From: Luteimonas padinae
GTDB lineage: Bacteria; Pseudomonadota; Gammaproteobacteria; Xanthomonadales; Xanthomonadaceae
Length of the DNA: 64,000 nt
Assembly (NCBI RefSeq): GCF_014652935.1
Contig: NZ_BMZT01000001.1
Span: forward strand, 186,001-250,000
Direction: 5' to 3'
Shown: one piece after another, positions 39,882-48,735 of the stretch
Layout: every line of letters starts with the position of its first letter
Numbering within the stretch: the first letter of the stretch is position 1
Program-made: the position numbers and the translations under genes
The notes under the pieces: model-generated
The model's input: the letters and a program-made list of their open reading frames with translations, nothing else
What the model was told of the DNA's origin: nothing
Database searches by the model: none

Positions 39882-41140
39882 GCGCGGTGCTTTCCTACGA
39901 AGATGCGCTGGCCGTCGTGCTGCGCGAGGCACGGGCGCTGCCGGTCGAGCGCCGCGCACCGGAGGACGCGCAGGGCCTGGTGCTGGCCGAACCGGTCGAC
40001 AGCGGCGTCGACCTCCCGCCCTTCGACAACTCCGCGATGGACGGCTTCGCGCTGCGCGCGGCGGGCGCGGTGCTGGCCGCGGGGCGCGAATTCGAGGTGC
40101 GCGGTTCGCAGGTGGCCGGCGACGACGCCGCGACCGCGGGCGAGGGCGCCTGGGAGATCATGACCGGCGCGCGCATGCCCGAGGGGCTGGACAGCGTGGT
40201 GCCGATCGAGCGCGTTGAAATCCTCGAGCGCGACGGCGAAGGGCGCCCGCGGCTGATCCGCCTGGCCGCCGACGTTGCCCCCGGCGACAACGTGCGCCTG
40301 CGCGCCGAGGACATCGCCCGCGGCGCCCTGGCGGTGCCGGCGGGCCGCCGCATCGGCGCGAACGAGCGGATGGTGCTGGCATCGCTGGGCGCGACCACGG
40401 TGGCCGTGCGGCGCCGCGTGCGCGTGGCGATCATCAACACCGGCCGCGAGCTGGTCGACGATCCGGCGCGCCCGCTCGCCTCGGGCGAGATCCGCAACAG
40501 CAACGGGCCCTACCTGGCCGCGCGGGTCGAGGCCGCGGGTGCCGAGGTGGTGCTGCGCGAGACCGTCACCGACGAGCCCGCGGTCTTCCTGGGCGTGCTC
40601 GAGCGCGCGCTCGCCGCCGGCGCCGACGTGGTGCTGAGCACCGGCGCGGTGTCGATGGGCCGCCACGACTTCGTGCCCGACGCGCTGCGCGGCATTGGCG
40701 CCGACATCCTGTTCCACAAGGTGCAGATCCGTCCCGGCCGGCCGCTGCTGTTCGCGCGCCTGGCCGGCGGCGCGCTGTACTTCGGCCTGCCGGGCAATCC
40801 GGCCTCGGGCGCGGTCGGCTTCCGCTTCTTTGCCGAGGCCGCGCTGCGCGCGATGTCGGGCATGACGCCCGAGCAACCGCTGCGGATGCCGCTGGCCGCG
40901 CCCTGGAGCAAGCGCGCCGCGCTGCGCTTCCACCTCAAGGGCCTGGTGGAGCTTGCCGACGGCCGCCTGTCGGCGCGGGTGCTGAAGGGGCAGGAGTCGT
41001 TCAAGGTGCTGCCGCTGCTGCTGGCGAACGCCTGGATCGTGGTGCCGGTGGATGCGATGGCGCTGGACGCGGGCGACATGGTCGATGTCTACGGCCCGGG
41101 GCACCTGGAGGCCCCGATGATCGGAGAGAGGTTGGAGTGA
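39878..41140 (+). CDS. moeA: Molybdopterin molybdenumtransferase MoeA
   Basis: A 420-residue enzyme that inserts molybdate into adenylylated molybdopterin. Conserved parts are LPPFDNSAMDGFAL, EIMTGARMPEGLDSVVPIE, the NTGRELVD strand, STGAVSMGRHDFVPDAL and GLPGNPASGAVGF. The GTG start overlaps the moaCB stop codon (GTGA), and its own stop overlaps the GTG start of moaD, showing chain translational coupling. Confidence 0.95.
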   Translation: MSAVLSYEDALAVVLREARALPVERRAPEDAQGLVLAEPVDSGVDLPPFDNSAMDGFALRAAGAVLAAGREFEVRGSQVAGDDAATAGEGAWEIMTGARMPEGLDSVVPIERVEILERDGEGRPRLIRLAADVAPGDNVRLRAEDIARGALAVPAGRRIGANERMVLASLGATTVAVRRRVRVAIINTGRELVDDPARPLASGEIRNSNGPYLAARVEAAGAEVVLRETVTDEPAVFLGVLERALAAGADVVLSTGAVSMGRHDFVPDALRGIGADILFHKVQIRPGRPLLFARLAGGALYFGLPGNPASGAVGFRFFAEAALRAMSGMTPEQPLRMPLAAPWSKRAALRFHLKGLVELADGRLSARVLKGQESFKVLPLLLANAWIVVPVDAMALDAGDMVDVYGPGHLEAPMIGERLE

Positions 41141-41397
41141 AGGTCGAAGTGAAGCTGTTCGGCGCCTTCCGGGCGCATGATCCCGGCGCGACGCTGGAGC
41201 TGGAGCTGCCCGACGGGGCGCGCGTGGCCGACCTGCGCGAGGCGCTCGACCGCCATGCGCGCGCGCACTGGCCCGCCTACCGGCCGGAGCTGCTGAAGGC
41301 CTCGGCCTTCGCCAGCGAGACCACCGTGCTGCGCGATGCCGAGCACGTGCCCGACGGCGTACCGATGGCGGTGCTGCCGCCCGTGAGCGGGGGTTGA
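41137..41397 (+). CDS. moaD: Molybdopterin synthase sulfur carrier subunit
   Basis: An 86-residue ubiquitin-like protein ending in the essential Gly-Gly (LPPVSGG), which becomes a thiocarboxylate and donates sulfur to MoaE. The beta-grasp pattern VKLFGAFRAHDPGATLELEL and FASETTVLRDAEHVPDG is typical. It starts with GTG inside the moeA stop codon. The activating MoeB is not encoded in this window. Confidence 0.93.
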   Translation: MKVEVKLFGAFRAHDPGATLELELPDGARVADLREALDRHARAHWPAYRPELLKASAFASETTVLRDAEHVPDGVPMAVLPPVSGG

Positions 41398-41399
41398 GC

Positions 41400-41984
41400 A
41401 TGGAGCGCTTCCACTGCGCGGTGACCGACATCGCGGAGGGTCCACTGGATCCGGCCGCGGCGATCGCATTCGTGTCCGACCCGGGCTTCGGCGGCATGAC
41501 CATGTTCGCCGGCCGCGTGCGCGACCTGAACCACGGCCGTGTGGTCACCGGCGTCAGCTACGACATGTTCGAGCCGCTGGCGCTGAACGGCTTCCGCGGA
41601 ATCTGCGAGGACATGGACACCCGCTTCGGGCCGAAGGTGAAGCTGTATGTGGCGCATGCGAAGGGCCGGCTGGGCGTCGGCGACCTGGCGGTGGTGATCG
41701 CCGCCGGCACCCCGCACCGCGACGAGGCCTTCCGCGCCTGCCGCGAGCTGATCGAGCGCGTGAAGCACACCAGCCCGATCTGGAAGCAGGAACACTACGA
41801 GGACGGCGACAGCGTGTGGAGCGAAGGCTGCTCGCTGTGCGGCGTGGACGAGGCCGGTGCCGATGCCGGCCATGCCGCCGGCCCGGGCCACGGGCACGAC
41901 GATGCCGCGACCAGGCCTGAGGCGCCTGACGGGGGCCCTGCCGCATCGCCAGCGGTGGTGTCGCGACCGGATGCGGCGCGGTGA
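41400..41984 (+). CDS. moaE: Molybdopterin synthase catalytic subunit, with His-rich tail
   Basis: A 194-residue protein whose first about 150 residues match MoaE: FAGRVRDLNHGRVVTGVSYD, IAAGTPHRDEAFRACRELIE, and the catalytic Lys segment IERVKHTSPIWKQEHYEDGD. It converts cPMP to molybdopterin with MoaD. MoaE is usually about 150 residues. Here an extra 40-residue tail has a Cys pair (EGCSLCG) and GHAAGPGHGHDD, then a Pro/Ala-rich end. The tail could bind metal but may be spacer; its role is unknown. It starts 2 bases after moaD. Confidence 0.93.
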   Translation: MERFHCAVTDIAEGPLDPAAAIAFVSDPGFGGMTMFAGRVRDLNHGRVVTGVSYDMFEPLALNGFRGICEDMDTRFGPKVKLYVAHAKGRLGVGDLAVVIAAGTPHRDEAFRACRELIERVKHTSPIWKQEHYEDGDSVWSEGCSLCGVDEAGADAGHAAGPGHGHDDAATRPEAPDGGPAASPAVVSRPDAAR

Positions 41985-42373
41985 AAGTCCAGCTGCAGGG
42001 CCAGTCGCTGCGCCTGCGCATCGGCGAGGACGAGCTCGCGCGGCTGCTGGCCGGCGAGGATGTCCTCAATGCCACCGCGCCTGCGCCCGGCGTCGCGTTC
42101 CGGCAGCGCCTGCGGCTGCGACCTGATGCGCTCGCGATCGAAGAGGGGCGGGAAGAGCCGGTCGCTGGTTTCGAGGCCGATGCCGGCACCTGGTGCTTCG
42201 AGCTCCCCGAAGCTGCGGTCCGCGACTACGTCGCCAGGCTGCCGTGCCGCGACGCGCTGGAATTCGGACTGCAGGGTGGCGGGACAGCGCTGAAGCTCGC
42301 CTTCGAGGTCGACGTCCGCGACAGCGTGCGCCACCGCGGCCCGCCGGCGCGCCGCAAACCCCGGACCGACTGA
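41981..42373 (+). CDS. Hypothetical protein of the molybdenum cofactor operon
   Basis: A 130-residue protein with a beta-rich pattern (VKVQLQGQSLRLRIGEDELA ... FRQRLRLRPDALAI ... TWCFELPEAAVRDYVARLP ... ALEFGLQ ... LKLAFEVDV) and a basic tail. The GTG start overlaps the moaE stop codon, so it is the last translationally coupled gene of the operon. Similar small proteins occur beside moa genes in other bacteria, but I cannot name a biochemical role. Confidence 0.7.
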   Translation: MKVQLQGQSLRLRIGEDELARLLAGEDVLNATAPAPGVAFRQRLRLRPDALAIEEGREEPVAGFEADAGTWCFELPEAAVRDYVARLPCRDALEFGLQGGGTALKLAFEVDVRDSVRHRGPPARRKPRTD

Positions 42374-42396
42374 CCCCCTCACGCCGTCCGGCCCCT

Positions 42397-42466
42397 TGCA
42401 GGAGCGGCCATGGCCGCGACCGCTTTTCCGAAGCGACACGCGGTCGCGGCTGTAGCCGCTCCTGCA
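42397..42466. repeat. Paired REP element (moa operon-ffh gap)
   Basis: TGCAGGAGCGGCCATGGCCG (42397-42416) continues to 42423 and is mirrored at 42440-42466. It follows the last moa-operon gene by 24 bases and precedes the ffh promoter. Confidence 0.85.
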
Positions 42467-42515
42467 GGTGCGGGTGCGCCACAGGGGGCGGAGCCTCGGC
42501 CCCGGGACCGAAAGC

Positions 42516-42521
42516 TATACT
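42516..42521 (+). promoter_or_regulatory. -10 box TATACT upstream of ffh
   Basis: TATACT lies 32 bases before the ffh start codon. No clear -35 hexamer accompanies it. Confidence 0.45.
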
Positions 42522-42553
42522 GGTCGGCCCGATCCACCGCCCCAGGTCCCCGC

Positions 42554-43921
42554 ATGTTCGAATCCCTCACCCAGCGCCTCTCCGGCACCATCGAGCGCCT
42601 GCGCGGCCGTGGCCGGCTGACCGAGGAGAACATCCGCGAGGCCACCCGCGAGGTCCGTATCGCGCTGCTCGAGGCCGACGTCGCGCTGCCGGTGGTCCAG
42701 GCCCTGATCGAGCGCATCAAGGTGCGCGCGGTCGGCCAGGAGGTGCTGAAGTCGCTGACCCCTGGCCAGGCGCTGATCAAGGTCGTGCGCGACGAGCTGA
42801 CCGCGGTCATGGGCTCGGCCGCCACCGAGCTCAACCTCAATGTTCCGGCCCCGGCCGTGGTGCTGATGGCCGGCCTGCAGGGCGCGGGCAAGACCACCAC
42901 CGTCGGCAAGCTCGCCAAGCTCCTGAAGGAGAAGCGGAAGAAGAAGGTCATGGTGGTCAGCGCCGACGTCTACCGTCCGGCCGCCATCGCACAGCTGGAA
43001 ACGCTGGCGCAGCAGGTCGACGTGCGCTTCTTCCCGTCCGACGCCGCGCAGAAGCCGGTCGACATCGTCCGCGCCGCGATCGAGGACGCGAGGAAGTCCT
43101 TCATCGACGTGCTGCTGGTCGACACCGCCGGCCGCCTCGCCATCGACGAGGCGATGATGGCCGAGATCAAGGCGCTGCACGCCGCCGTGAACCCGGTCGA
43201 GACCCTGTTCGTGGTCGACGCCATGACCGGCCAGGACGCCGCCAACACGGCGAAGGCGTTCAGCGAGGCGCTGCCGCTGACCGGCGTGGTGCTGACCAAG
43301 ACCGACGGCGACGCCCGCGGCGGCGCCGCGCTCAGCGTGCGCTACATCACCGGCCGCCCGATCAAGTTCATCGGCACCGGCGAGAAGGTCGACGGGCTGG
43401 ACGTGTTCCATCCCGACCGCATCGCCAGCCGCGTCCTCGACATGGGCGACGTGCTGTCGCTGGTCGAGCAGGTGGAAAGCCAGGTCGACAAGGACAAGGC
43501 GCAGAAGCTCGCCGAGAAGGTCGCCAAGGGCAAGAAGTTCGATTTGAACGACATGCGCGACCAGCTCGAGCAGATGCAGAACATGGGCGGCATCCACGGC
43601 CTGATGGACAAGCTGCCGGGCATGGGCCAGATCCCCGACACGGTGAAGAACCAGGTCACCGGCAAGGAAGTGCCGCGCATGGTCGCGATCATCAATTCGA
43701 TGACGAAGAAGGAGCGCCGCAACCCGGCGCTGCTCAACGGCTCGCGCCGCAAGCGCATCGCCGCCGGCTCCGGCGTGACGCCCGCCGACGTCAACAAGCT
43801 GATGAAGCAGTACCAGCAGATGGAAAAGATGATGGGCAAGCTGGGCCGCGGCGGCATGAAGGGCATGATGCGCGGCCTGCAGGGCATGATGGGCGGCCGC
43901 GGCGCGATGCCGTTCCGCTGA
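42554..43921 (+). CDS. ffh: Signal recognition particle protein Ffh
   Basis: A 455-residue SRP54-type GTPase that targets membrane proteins co-translationally with 4.5S RNA and FtsY. It has an N domain (about residues 1-85), a G domain with GLQGAGKTTTVGKLA, DTAGRLAID and TKTDGDARGGAALS, and a methionine-rich M domain at the end (MEKMMGKLGRGGMKGMMRGL). Length is standard. Its partner RNA gene is not in the window. Confidence 0.97.
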   Translation: MFESLTQRLSGTIERLRGRGRLTEENIREATREVRIALLEADVALPVVQALIERIKVRAVGQEVLKSLTPGQALIKVVRDELTAVMGSAATELNLNVPAPAVVLMAGLQGAGKTTTVGKLAKLLKEKRKKKVMVVSADVYRPAAIAQLETLAQQVDVRFFPSDAAQKPVDIVRAAIEDARKSFIDVLLVDTAGRLAIDEAMMAEIKALHAAVNPVETLFVVDAMTGQDAANTAKAFSEALPLTGVVLTKTDGDARGGAALSVRYITGRPIKFIGTGEKVDGLDVFHPDRIASRVLDMGDVLSLVEQVESQVDKDKAQKLAEKVAKGKKFDLNDMRDQLEQMQNMGGIHGLMDKLPGMGQIPDTVKNQVTGKEVPRMVAIINSMTKKERRNPALLNGSRRKRIAAGSGVTPADVNKLMKQYQQMEKMMGKLGRGGMKGMMRGLQGMMGGRGAMPFR

Positions 43922-43937
43922 GGTCAGCGGCGGCCGC

Positions 43938-44786
43938 ATGACCGGGACGCCCGTTCGGGATGCCATGGCCGCCGGCGATGCCAGTGATCCGGCAGCGGCC
44001 GGGCACTTCACCACGATGCAGTTGCGGGGCGGCAGGGCCCAGGGCCGCGACTTGCACATCGCGCGCCTGGTCGCGGCATCCCACGCGCTCTACGGCGTCG
44101 TGCCCGACGCGGACGCGCTGCGTACGGAAGCCCGCAGGGCGCTGGCCAGGGCGGGCATGGAGGCGGGCGACTGCACGCTCCGCATCCGCATCCGCGCCGA
44201 CACCCGTGGAAGCGATGATGGCGGCGATGGCCGCCCGTGGATGCCGATCGCGGCCATGGCCGGGCCCGCTGGGAGCGGGGCGGGACGGCTCGAGTCAGGC
44301 ATTGACATCGAGGCGCCACGCCACGCCGCTGCGCATCCGCTGCGCCTGCGCACGCACGCAGGCATCCGCGCCTGCCCCGACATCAAGCACCTGGCGCTGG
44401 AGCCACAGCTGGACGCGCGCCGTGCCGCACGCGACGCCGGGTTCGACGATGCGCTGCTGGTCGCCGCGGACGGCCGTGTCGCGGAAGGCACGTTCTGGAA
44501 CATCGTCTTCCTGGACGCAGGCGGGCTGGTCTGGCCCGAAGGACCCGCGCTGCACGGGGTGACGCAGCAGCTGCTGCAGGGAGCCCCTGGCGGCCCGGGA
44601 GGCCTGCCGGAACGCCGGGAGCCCGTCCACGTCGCGGCGATGCAGCGCTTCATCGCGGCCTGGGCGCTCAACTCCACCGGCATCCAGGACATCGCCTCCA
44701 TCGACGGCCACCGGTTCGGTGGCGACGCGGGAGCCGGGGAGGCGCTGCGCGGACGGCTCGCCGCCTCCCCGCGCGAGCCGTTCTGA
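43938..44786 (+). CDS. PLP-dependent aminotransferase class IV (ADC lyase / D-amino acid transaminase-like)
   Basis: A 282-residue fold-type IV PLP protein. The catalytic Lys is in PDIKHLALE and the PLP-phosphate-binding region is [20 protein letters not shown]. The TFWNIVF strand and the end motif [16 protein letters not shown] are also family-like. The sequence best suits the 4-amino-4-deoxychorismate lyase/branched-chain group, but pabB is not nearby and specificity cannot be decided. Residues about 94-120 ([17 protein letters not shown]) look like an unusual Gly/Ala-rich insertion near a surface loop. It begins 16 bases after ffh and could be co-transcribed. Confidence 0.75.
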   Translation: MTGTPVRDAMAAGDASDPAAAGHFTTMQLRGGRAQGRDLHIARLVAASHALYGVVPDADALRTEARRALARAGMEAGDCTLRIRIRADTRGSDDGGDGRPWMPIAAMAGPAGSGAGRLESGIDIEAPRHAAAHPLRLRTHAGIRACPDIKHLALEPQLDARRAARDAGFDDALLVAADGRVAEGTFWNIVFLDAGGLVWPEGPALHGVTQQLLQGAPGGPGGLPERREPVHVAAMQRFIAAWALNSTGIQDIASIDGHRFGGDAGAGEALRGRLAASPREPF

Positions 44787-44836
44787 GGCCGCGGACAGGC
44801 GCCGGGCAGGGTGTCGCGCGCCGTCGCGGCTTCCGC

Positions 44837-44842
44837 TACAAT
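44837..44842 (+). promoter_or_regulatory. -10 box TACAAT of the rpsP operon
   Basis: TACAAT in the context CGCTACAATGCCC lies 48 bases before rpsP. The same word with similar flanks precedes rplS. No good -35 box is seen. Confidence 0.5.
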
Positions 44843-44890
44843 GCCCGGCTTACCTCGCCATCCTGGCGACTGGGCAACACGGAAACCACC

Positions 44891-45154
44891 ATGGTCAAGA
44901 TCCGCCTCACCCGCGGCGGCGCCAAGAAGCGCCCCTTCTACCACATCATCGTCACCGACTCCCGCAGCGCGCGGGACGGCCGCAACATCGAGCGCGTGGG
45001 CTACTACAACCCCGTCGCCCAGGGCGCCGAGCAGCGCGTGGTGCTCGACACCACCCGCGTCGACCACTGGGTCAAGCAGGGCGCGCAGCTGACCGACAAG
45101 GTCCGCGACCTGTACAAGGAAGCGGCCAAGGCCGCGGCGGCCACCGCCGCCTGA
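44891..45154 (+). CDS. rpsP: 30S ribosomal protein S16
   Basis: An 87-residue protein with the usual [20 protein letters not shown] start, the [14 protein letters not shown] core and an Ala-rich end. It binds 16S rRNA. It is the first gene of the conserved rpsP-rimM-trmD-rplS operon. Confidence 0.97.
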   Translation: MVKIRLTRGGAKKRPFYHIIVTDSRSARDGRNIERVGYYNPVAQGAEQRVVLDTTRVDHWVKQGAQLTDKVRDLYKEAAKAAAATAA

Positions 45155-45194
45155 TGCGCCGGCCGCGCCCTCCGCGCGCGGCCGCATCCTGCAC

Positions 45195-45707
45195 ATGGAT
45201 ACCCAAGGGCGCCGCATCCTGCTGGGCAGGGTCCACGGCGCCTTTGGCGTGCGTGGCGAACTGAAGCTGGAATCGTTCACCGATCCGGAGCGGGCGATCT
45301 TCCGCTACCAGCCCTGGATCCTGCGCGACGCGCAGGGCCGGGAGCGCGAGCTTTCGGGCGCGCGCGGCCGCGAGGGCGGCAAGGGCCTGGTGGCCACGAT
45401 CCCCGGCATCGAGGACCGGGACGCGGCCGAGGCCATGCGCGGCACCGAGGTCTGGGTGCCGCGTTCGGCGCTGCCGCCGCCGGCCCCGGGCGAGTACTAC
45501 TGGGTCGATCTCGAGGGCCTGCGGGTGGCCAACGTCGAGGGGGTGGACTTCGGCACCGTCTCGCACCTGTTCTCCACCGGCGCCAACGACGTGCTGGTCG
45601 CGCGCGGCGACCGTGAGCGCATGATCCCCTTCGTGACCCCGGACTACGTGGTCTCGGTGGATTTCGAGGCCGGCCTGGTCACGGTCGACTGGGATCCGGA
45701 GTTCTAG
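45195..45707 (+). CDS. rimM: Ribosome maturation factor RimM
   Basis: A 170-residue assembly factor for the 30S head. The N-terminal beta-barrel has [20 protein letters not shown] and the PRC-barrel half has [19 protein letters not shown] and [14 protein letters not shown]. It lies 40 bases after rpsP. Confidence 0.96.
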   Translation: MDTQGRRILLGRVHGAFGVRGELKLESFTDPERAIFRYQPWILRDAQGRERELSGARGREGGKGLVATIPGIEDRDAAEAMRGTEVWVPRSALPPPAPGEYYWVDLEGLRVANVEGVDFGTVSHLFSTGANDVLVARGDRERMIPFVTPDYVVSVDFEAGLVTVDWDPEF

Positions 45708-45709
45708 GC

Positions 45710-46552
45710 GTGGTCGGCGCAGGCGTCGACGTGCCCGTGTCCGGAGGCGGGGACGCCGCCGGCACCGCCCTGCGCATCGACATCGTCAGCCTCTTCCCCG
45801 ACTTCGTCGCCCAGGTCGCCGGGTACGGCGTGGTCGGGCGCGCGGGCGAGCGCGGGCTGCTGGCGCTGCAGGGCTGGAATCCGCGCGACCACGCCGAGGG
45901 CAACTACCGCCGCGTCGACGACCGGCCCTTCGGCGGAGGGCCCGGCATGGTGATGCTGGTCGACCCGCTGCGCACGACCTTGGCCGCGGTCCGCGCCGCC
46001 GATCCCCGGCCGGCGCACGTGGTCTACATGAGCCCGCAGGGCCGCCCGTTCGACCAGGCGAAGGCGCGCGAGCTGGCGGCGCTGCCGCGGCTGGTGCTGC
46101 TCTGCGGCCGTTACGAGGGCGTGGACGAGCGCCTGCTCGCGGCCGAGGTCGACGAAGAGATCTCGATCGGCGACTACGTGCTGTCGGGCGGCGAACTGGC
46201 CGCCGCGGTGGTGGTGGACGCCGTGGCCCGGCTGCTGCCGGGGGCGCTGAACGATGCCGAGTCCGCCGCCCAGGACAGCTTCGAGCCGTCCGCCGACGGT
46301 GGCGACGGCCCGCTGCTGCTGGACTGCCCGCACTACACCCGCCCGGTGGAGCACGCGCTGGGCACGGTGCCGCCGGTGCTGCTGTCGGGCAACCACGCCC
46401 TGATCGCGCGCTGGCGCCGGCAGCAGTCGCTGCTGCGCACCTGGCAGCGGCGGCCGGACCTCGTCGACCCCGCGACCCTCGCGAAGGCCGACCGCCGCCT
46501 GCTCGAGGAGGCACTGGCCGAGGCCGGCCTGCCGCCCCTGGGCGGAAGCTAA
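45710..46552 (+). CDS. trmD: tRNA (guanine37-N1)-methyltransferase
   Basis: A 280-residue trefoil-knot SPOUT methyltransferase that makes m1G37 in tRNA. Family motifs: [11 protein letters not shown] near the N-terminus, [48 protein letters not shown] and [16 protein letters not shown]. No ATG fits. GTG at 45710 with CCGGAG nine bases upstream is chosen, giving a 22-residue N-terminal extension beyond the usual MRIDV start. The codon at the normal position is CTG. It starts 2 bases after rimM. Confidence 0.94.
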   Translation: MVGAGVDVPVSGGGDAAGTALRIDIVSLFPDFVAQVAGYGVVGRAGERGLLALQGWNPRDHAEGNYRRVDDRPFGGGPGMVMLVDPLRTTLAAVRAADPRPAHVVYMSPQGRPFDQAKARELAALPRLVLLCGRYEGVDERLLAAEVDEEISIGDYVLSGGELAAAVVVDAVARLLPGALNDAESAAQDSFEPSADGGDGPLLLDCPHYTRPVEHALGTVPPVLLSGNHALIARWRRQQSLLRTWQRRPDLVDPATLAKADRRLLEEALAEAGLPPLGGS

Positions 46553-46581
46553 GCCCCTAGCGCCAAAGGGAAACTCCGGGT

Positions 46582-46587
46582 TACAAT
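46582..46587 (+). promoter_or_regulatory. -10 box TACAAT before rplS
   Basis: TACAAT in the context GGTTACAATGCG lies 91 bases before rplS, just after trmD. It suggests that rplS has its own promoter in addition to operon read-through. Confidence 0.45.
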
Positions 46588-46678
46588 GCGCGGCTAGCTG
46601 TCACCACGCCAAGACGCGGGTCCACGTGCACTCGCGCTACAACAGCCCACAGGGCACTACCAACAGGCATCCCACACC

Positions 46679-47107
46679 ATGAACAAGCCCTCGCTCAACA
46701 CCCTGCTGCAGACCTTCGAGACCGAGCAGGCCACCCGCCAGCTCCCCGTCTTCGGCCCCGGCGACACCGTGATCGTCAACGTCAAGGTGAAGGAAGGCAA
46801 CCGCGAGCGCGTCCAGGCCTACGAGGGCGTGGTCATCGCGAAGAAGAACGCCGGCCTGAACTCCTCGTTCACCGTGCGCAAAATTTCCCACGGCTTCGGC
46901 GTCGAGCGCGTGTTCCAGAGCCACAGCGCCGCGATCGACTCGGTCGAAGTGAAGCGCCGCGGTGCCGTCCGCGCCGGCAAGCTGTACTACCTGCGCGAGC
47001 TCGAGGGCCGCAAGGCGCGCATCAAGGAAGACCTGGCGGGCAACGCCAAGGCGCGCGCCAAGGCCGCTGCCGAGGCCGCCGCGGCTGCCGAAGCCGCCGC
47101 CGAGTAA
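46679..47107 (+). CDS. rplS: 50S ribosomal protein L19
   Basis: A 142-residue protein. The core ([20 protein letters not shown] ... [20 protein letters not shown] ... [20 protein letters not shown]) is standard, followed by an Ala/Lys-rich tail of about 25 residues that is longer than in E. coli. It sits at the 30S-50S interface. The tail probably lies on the surface. Confidence 0.96.
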   Translation: MNKPSLNTLLQTFETEQATRQLPVFGPGDTVIVNVKVKEGNRERVQAYEGVVIAKKNAGLNSSFTVRKISHGFGVERVFQSHSAAIDSVEVKRRGAVRAGKLYYLRELEGRKARIKEDLAGNAKARAKAAAEAAAAAEAAAE

Positions 47108-47142
47108 GCCACGGCACGGGGCACGCCCCGCCAGCAGGACGG

Positions 47143-47170
47143 ACGGCCGCCACAGGGCGGCCGTTCGCGT
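47143..47170 (+). terminator. Terminator of the rpsP-rplS operon
   Basis: A 9-bp perfect stem (ACGGCCGCC / GGCGGCCGT) with loop ACAG is followed by TCGCGTT, 35 bases after rplS. The tail is only weakly T-rich. Confidence 0.7.
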
Positions 47171-47182
47171 TCCCGGGCCCGC

Positions 47183-48667
47183 TCAGCTCCCGGCCACGGC
47201 GTCCGCGGCGCGCGTGCGCGGGCAAGGGTCGGCCACGGGCGCGGGCGGCTGCGCGGGCACCTCGGCGGGGATCGCCATGGCGTCGGTGTCCCTGTCGCCG
47301 GCCAGCATCCGCGCCTCGCGCCACTGGCCCCAGCGGTAGTAGGCCAGCGACAGCAACATCGCGCACAGCGCGCTCACCGGGAAGCTCAGCCAGATCGCAT
47401 CCGCGCCCAGCGCCGGCTGCAACAGGTTGGCGAAGGGGACGCGGATGCCCCACAGCGCGAACACCAGGATCAGCAGCGGCGGTACCACCGCGCCGGTCGA
47501 GCGCACCACGCCCGAGACCACGAAGTTCACGCCGAAGAACAGGAACGACCAGATCGCGACCAGGTTGATGTGCTGGCCCGCGGCGATCGACGGGCTGCCC
47601 GGCGGCAGGAACAGCGACAGGATCGATTCGCCGAACAGCAGCAGTGGCGCGATCAGCAGTCCGGTCAGCAGGAAGTTGAAGGCCACGCCCACGCGCATGG
47701 TGCCGTCGACCCGGTCCCAGCGCCCTGCGCCCACGTTCTGGGCCGCCATCGAAGTGCAGGCCGCGCCCATCGCCATCGCCGGCATCTGCACGTAGGTCCA
47801 GAGCTGCAGCGTGGCGCCGTAGGCCGATGCGGTGTCGACGCCGTAGGCATTGACCATGCTGATCATCACCAGCATCGCCAGCGACACCAGGATCATCTGC
47901 AGCCCCATCGGCACGCCCTTGACCACCAGCGCACGCACGATGGCGAAGTCCGGCACGTAGGCGCGCAGCTCGCCGCGCGGGATCCACAGCGGATGCCGGC
48001 GCCAGCGCAGCCAGGCGACAAGGGCCGCGAGACTGCAGGCATTGGCCACGAGCGTGGCTCCCGCCGAACCGGCGATCCCCATCTCCGGGAACGGGCCGAG
48101 CCCGAAGATCAGCACCGGGTTGACGATGATGTCGATCACCACCACCAGCGCCAGGAACACGAAGGGCGTGCGGGTGTCGCCGGCGCCGCGCAGGACGGCG
48201 CTGATGAAGGCGAACATGTAGAGGAAGGGCACGGCGAGGAAGATCACCTGCAGGTAGGCCTCGGCCAGCGGCAGCGAGGCGTCCGGCGTGCCCATCCAGG
48301 TCAGGATATGGCGCGCCAGCGGCAGCCCCGCTGCGGCCACCAGCAACGATATCGCGCCGAAGAACGTGGCGCTGCTGCCGATCACCCGTCGCGCCTGCAC
48401 CGGGTCCCGGGCGCCGATGGCCTGGGCGACGAGGATGGTCGCCGCCATGCCGATGCCGAACACCGAGCCCAGCAGGAAGAACATGATGTTGTTGGCGTTG
48501 GCGGTCGCCACCAGCGCCTCCTCGCCGAGGAAGCGGCCGACCCAGACCGCGTTCACCGAGCCGTTGAGCGACTGCAGCACGTTGCCGGCCAGGATCGGCA
48601 GCGCGAAGACCAGCAGGGTGGGAGCGATGGCACCGCGGGTGAGGTCGTGCGTGGAGGTCTTCGGCAT
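47183..48667 (-). CDS. MATE family efflux transporter
   Basis: A 494-residue membrane protein with twelve hydrophobic segments and the two-fold MATE repeat. Family segments are LPILAGNVLQSLNGSVNAVW, VFGIGMAATILVAQAIGARD and SAVLRGAGDTRTPF in the first half, and GAACTSMAAQNVGAGRWDRV in the second. It should export drugs or toxic cations in exchange for Na+ or H+. It has a Pro/Ala-rich cytoplasmic tail. It is divergent from hslR; substrate unknown. Confidence 0.92.
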   Translation of the reverse strand: MPKTSTHDLTRGAIAPTLLVFALPILAGNVLQSLNGSVNAVWVGRFLGEEALVATANANNIMFFLLGSVFGIGMAATILVAQAIGARDPVQARRVIGSSATFFGAISLLVAAAGLPLARHILTWMGTPDASLPLAEAYLQVIFLAVPFLYMFAFISAVLRGAGDTRTPFVFLALVVVIDIIVNPVLIFGLGPFPEMGIAGSAGATLVANACSLAALVAWLRWRRHPLWIPRGELRAYVPDFAIVRALVVKGVPMGLQMILVSLAMLVMISMVNAYGVDTASAYGATLQLWTYVQMPAMAMGAACTSMAAQNVGAGRWDRVDGTMRVGVAFNFLLTGLLIAPLLLFGESILSLFLPPGSPSIAAGQHINLVAIWSFLFFGVNFVVSGVVRSTGAVVPPLLILVFALWGIRVPFANLLQPALGADAIWLSFPVSALCAMLLSLAYYRWGQWREARMLAGDRDTDAMAIPAEVPAQPPAPVADPCPRTRAADAVAGS

Positions 48668-48723
48668 CCGCGCATCCTGCCAGAGCGCGCGTGATCGCCG
48701 GCTCGGGCAGGACTCCGCGACGC

Positions 48724-48729
48724 TAGAAT
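48724..48729 (+). promoter_or_regulatory. -10 box TAGAAT placed for a leaderless hslR transcript
   Basis: TAGAAT ends 6 bases before the ATG at 48736, with the same geometry as the boxes before ispH and the PCuAC gene. Confidence 0.45.
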
Positions 48730-48735
48730 CCGGGG

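Noticed and set aside
44205-44290. REP-like insertion within the class IV aminotransferase gene
   Set aside because: GATCGCGGCCATGGCCG resembles half a REP unit, but the facing arm and the GGAGC end are not properly present, so chance GC-rich similarity is likely.
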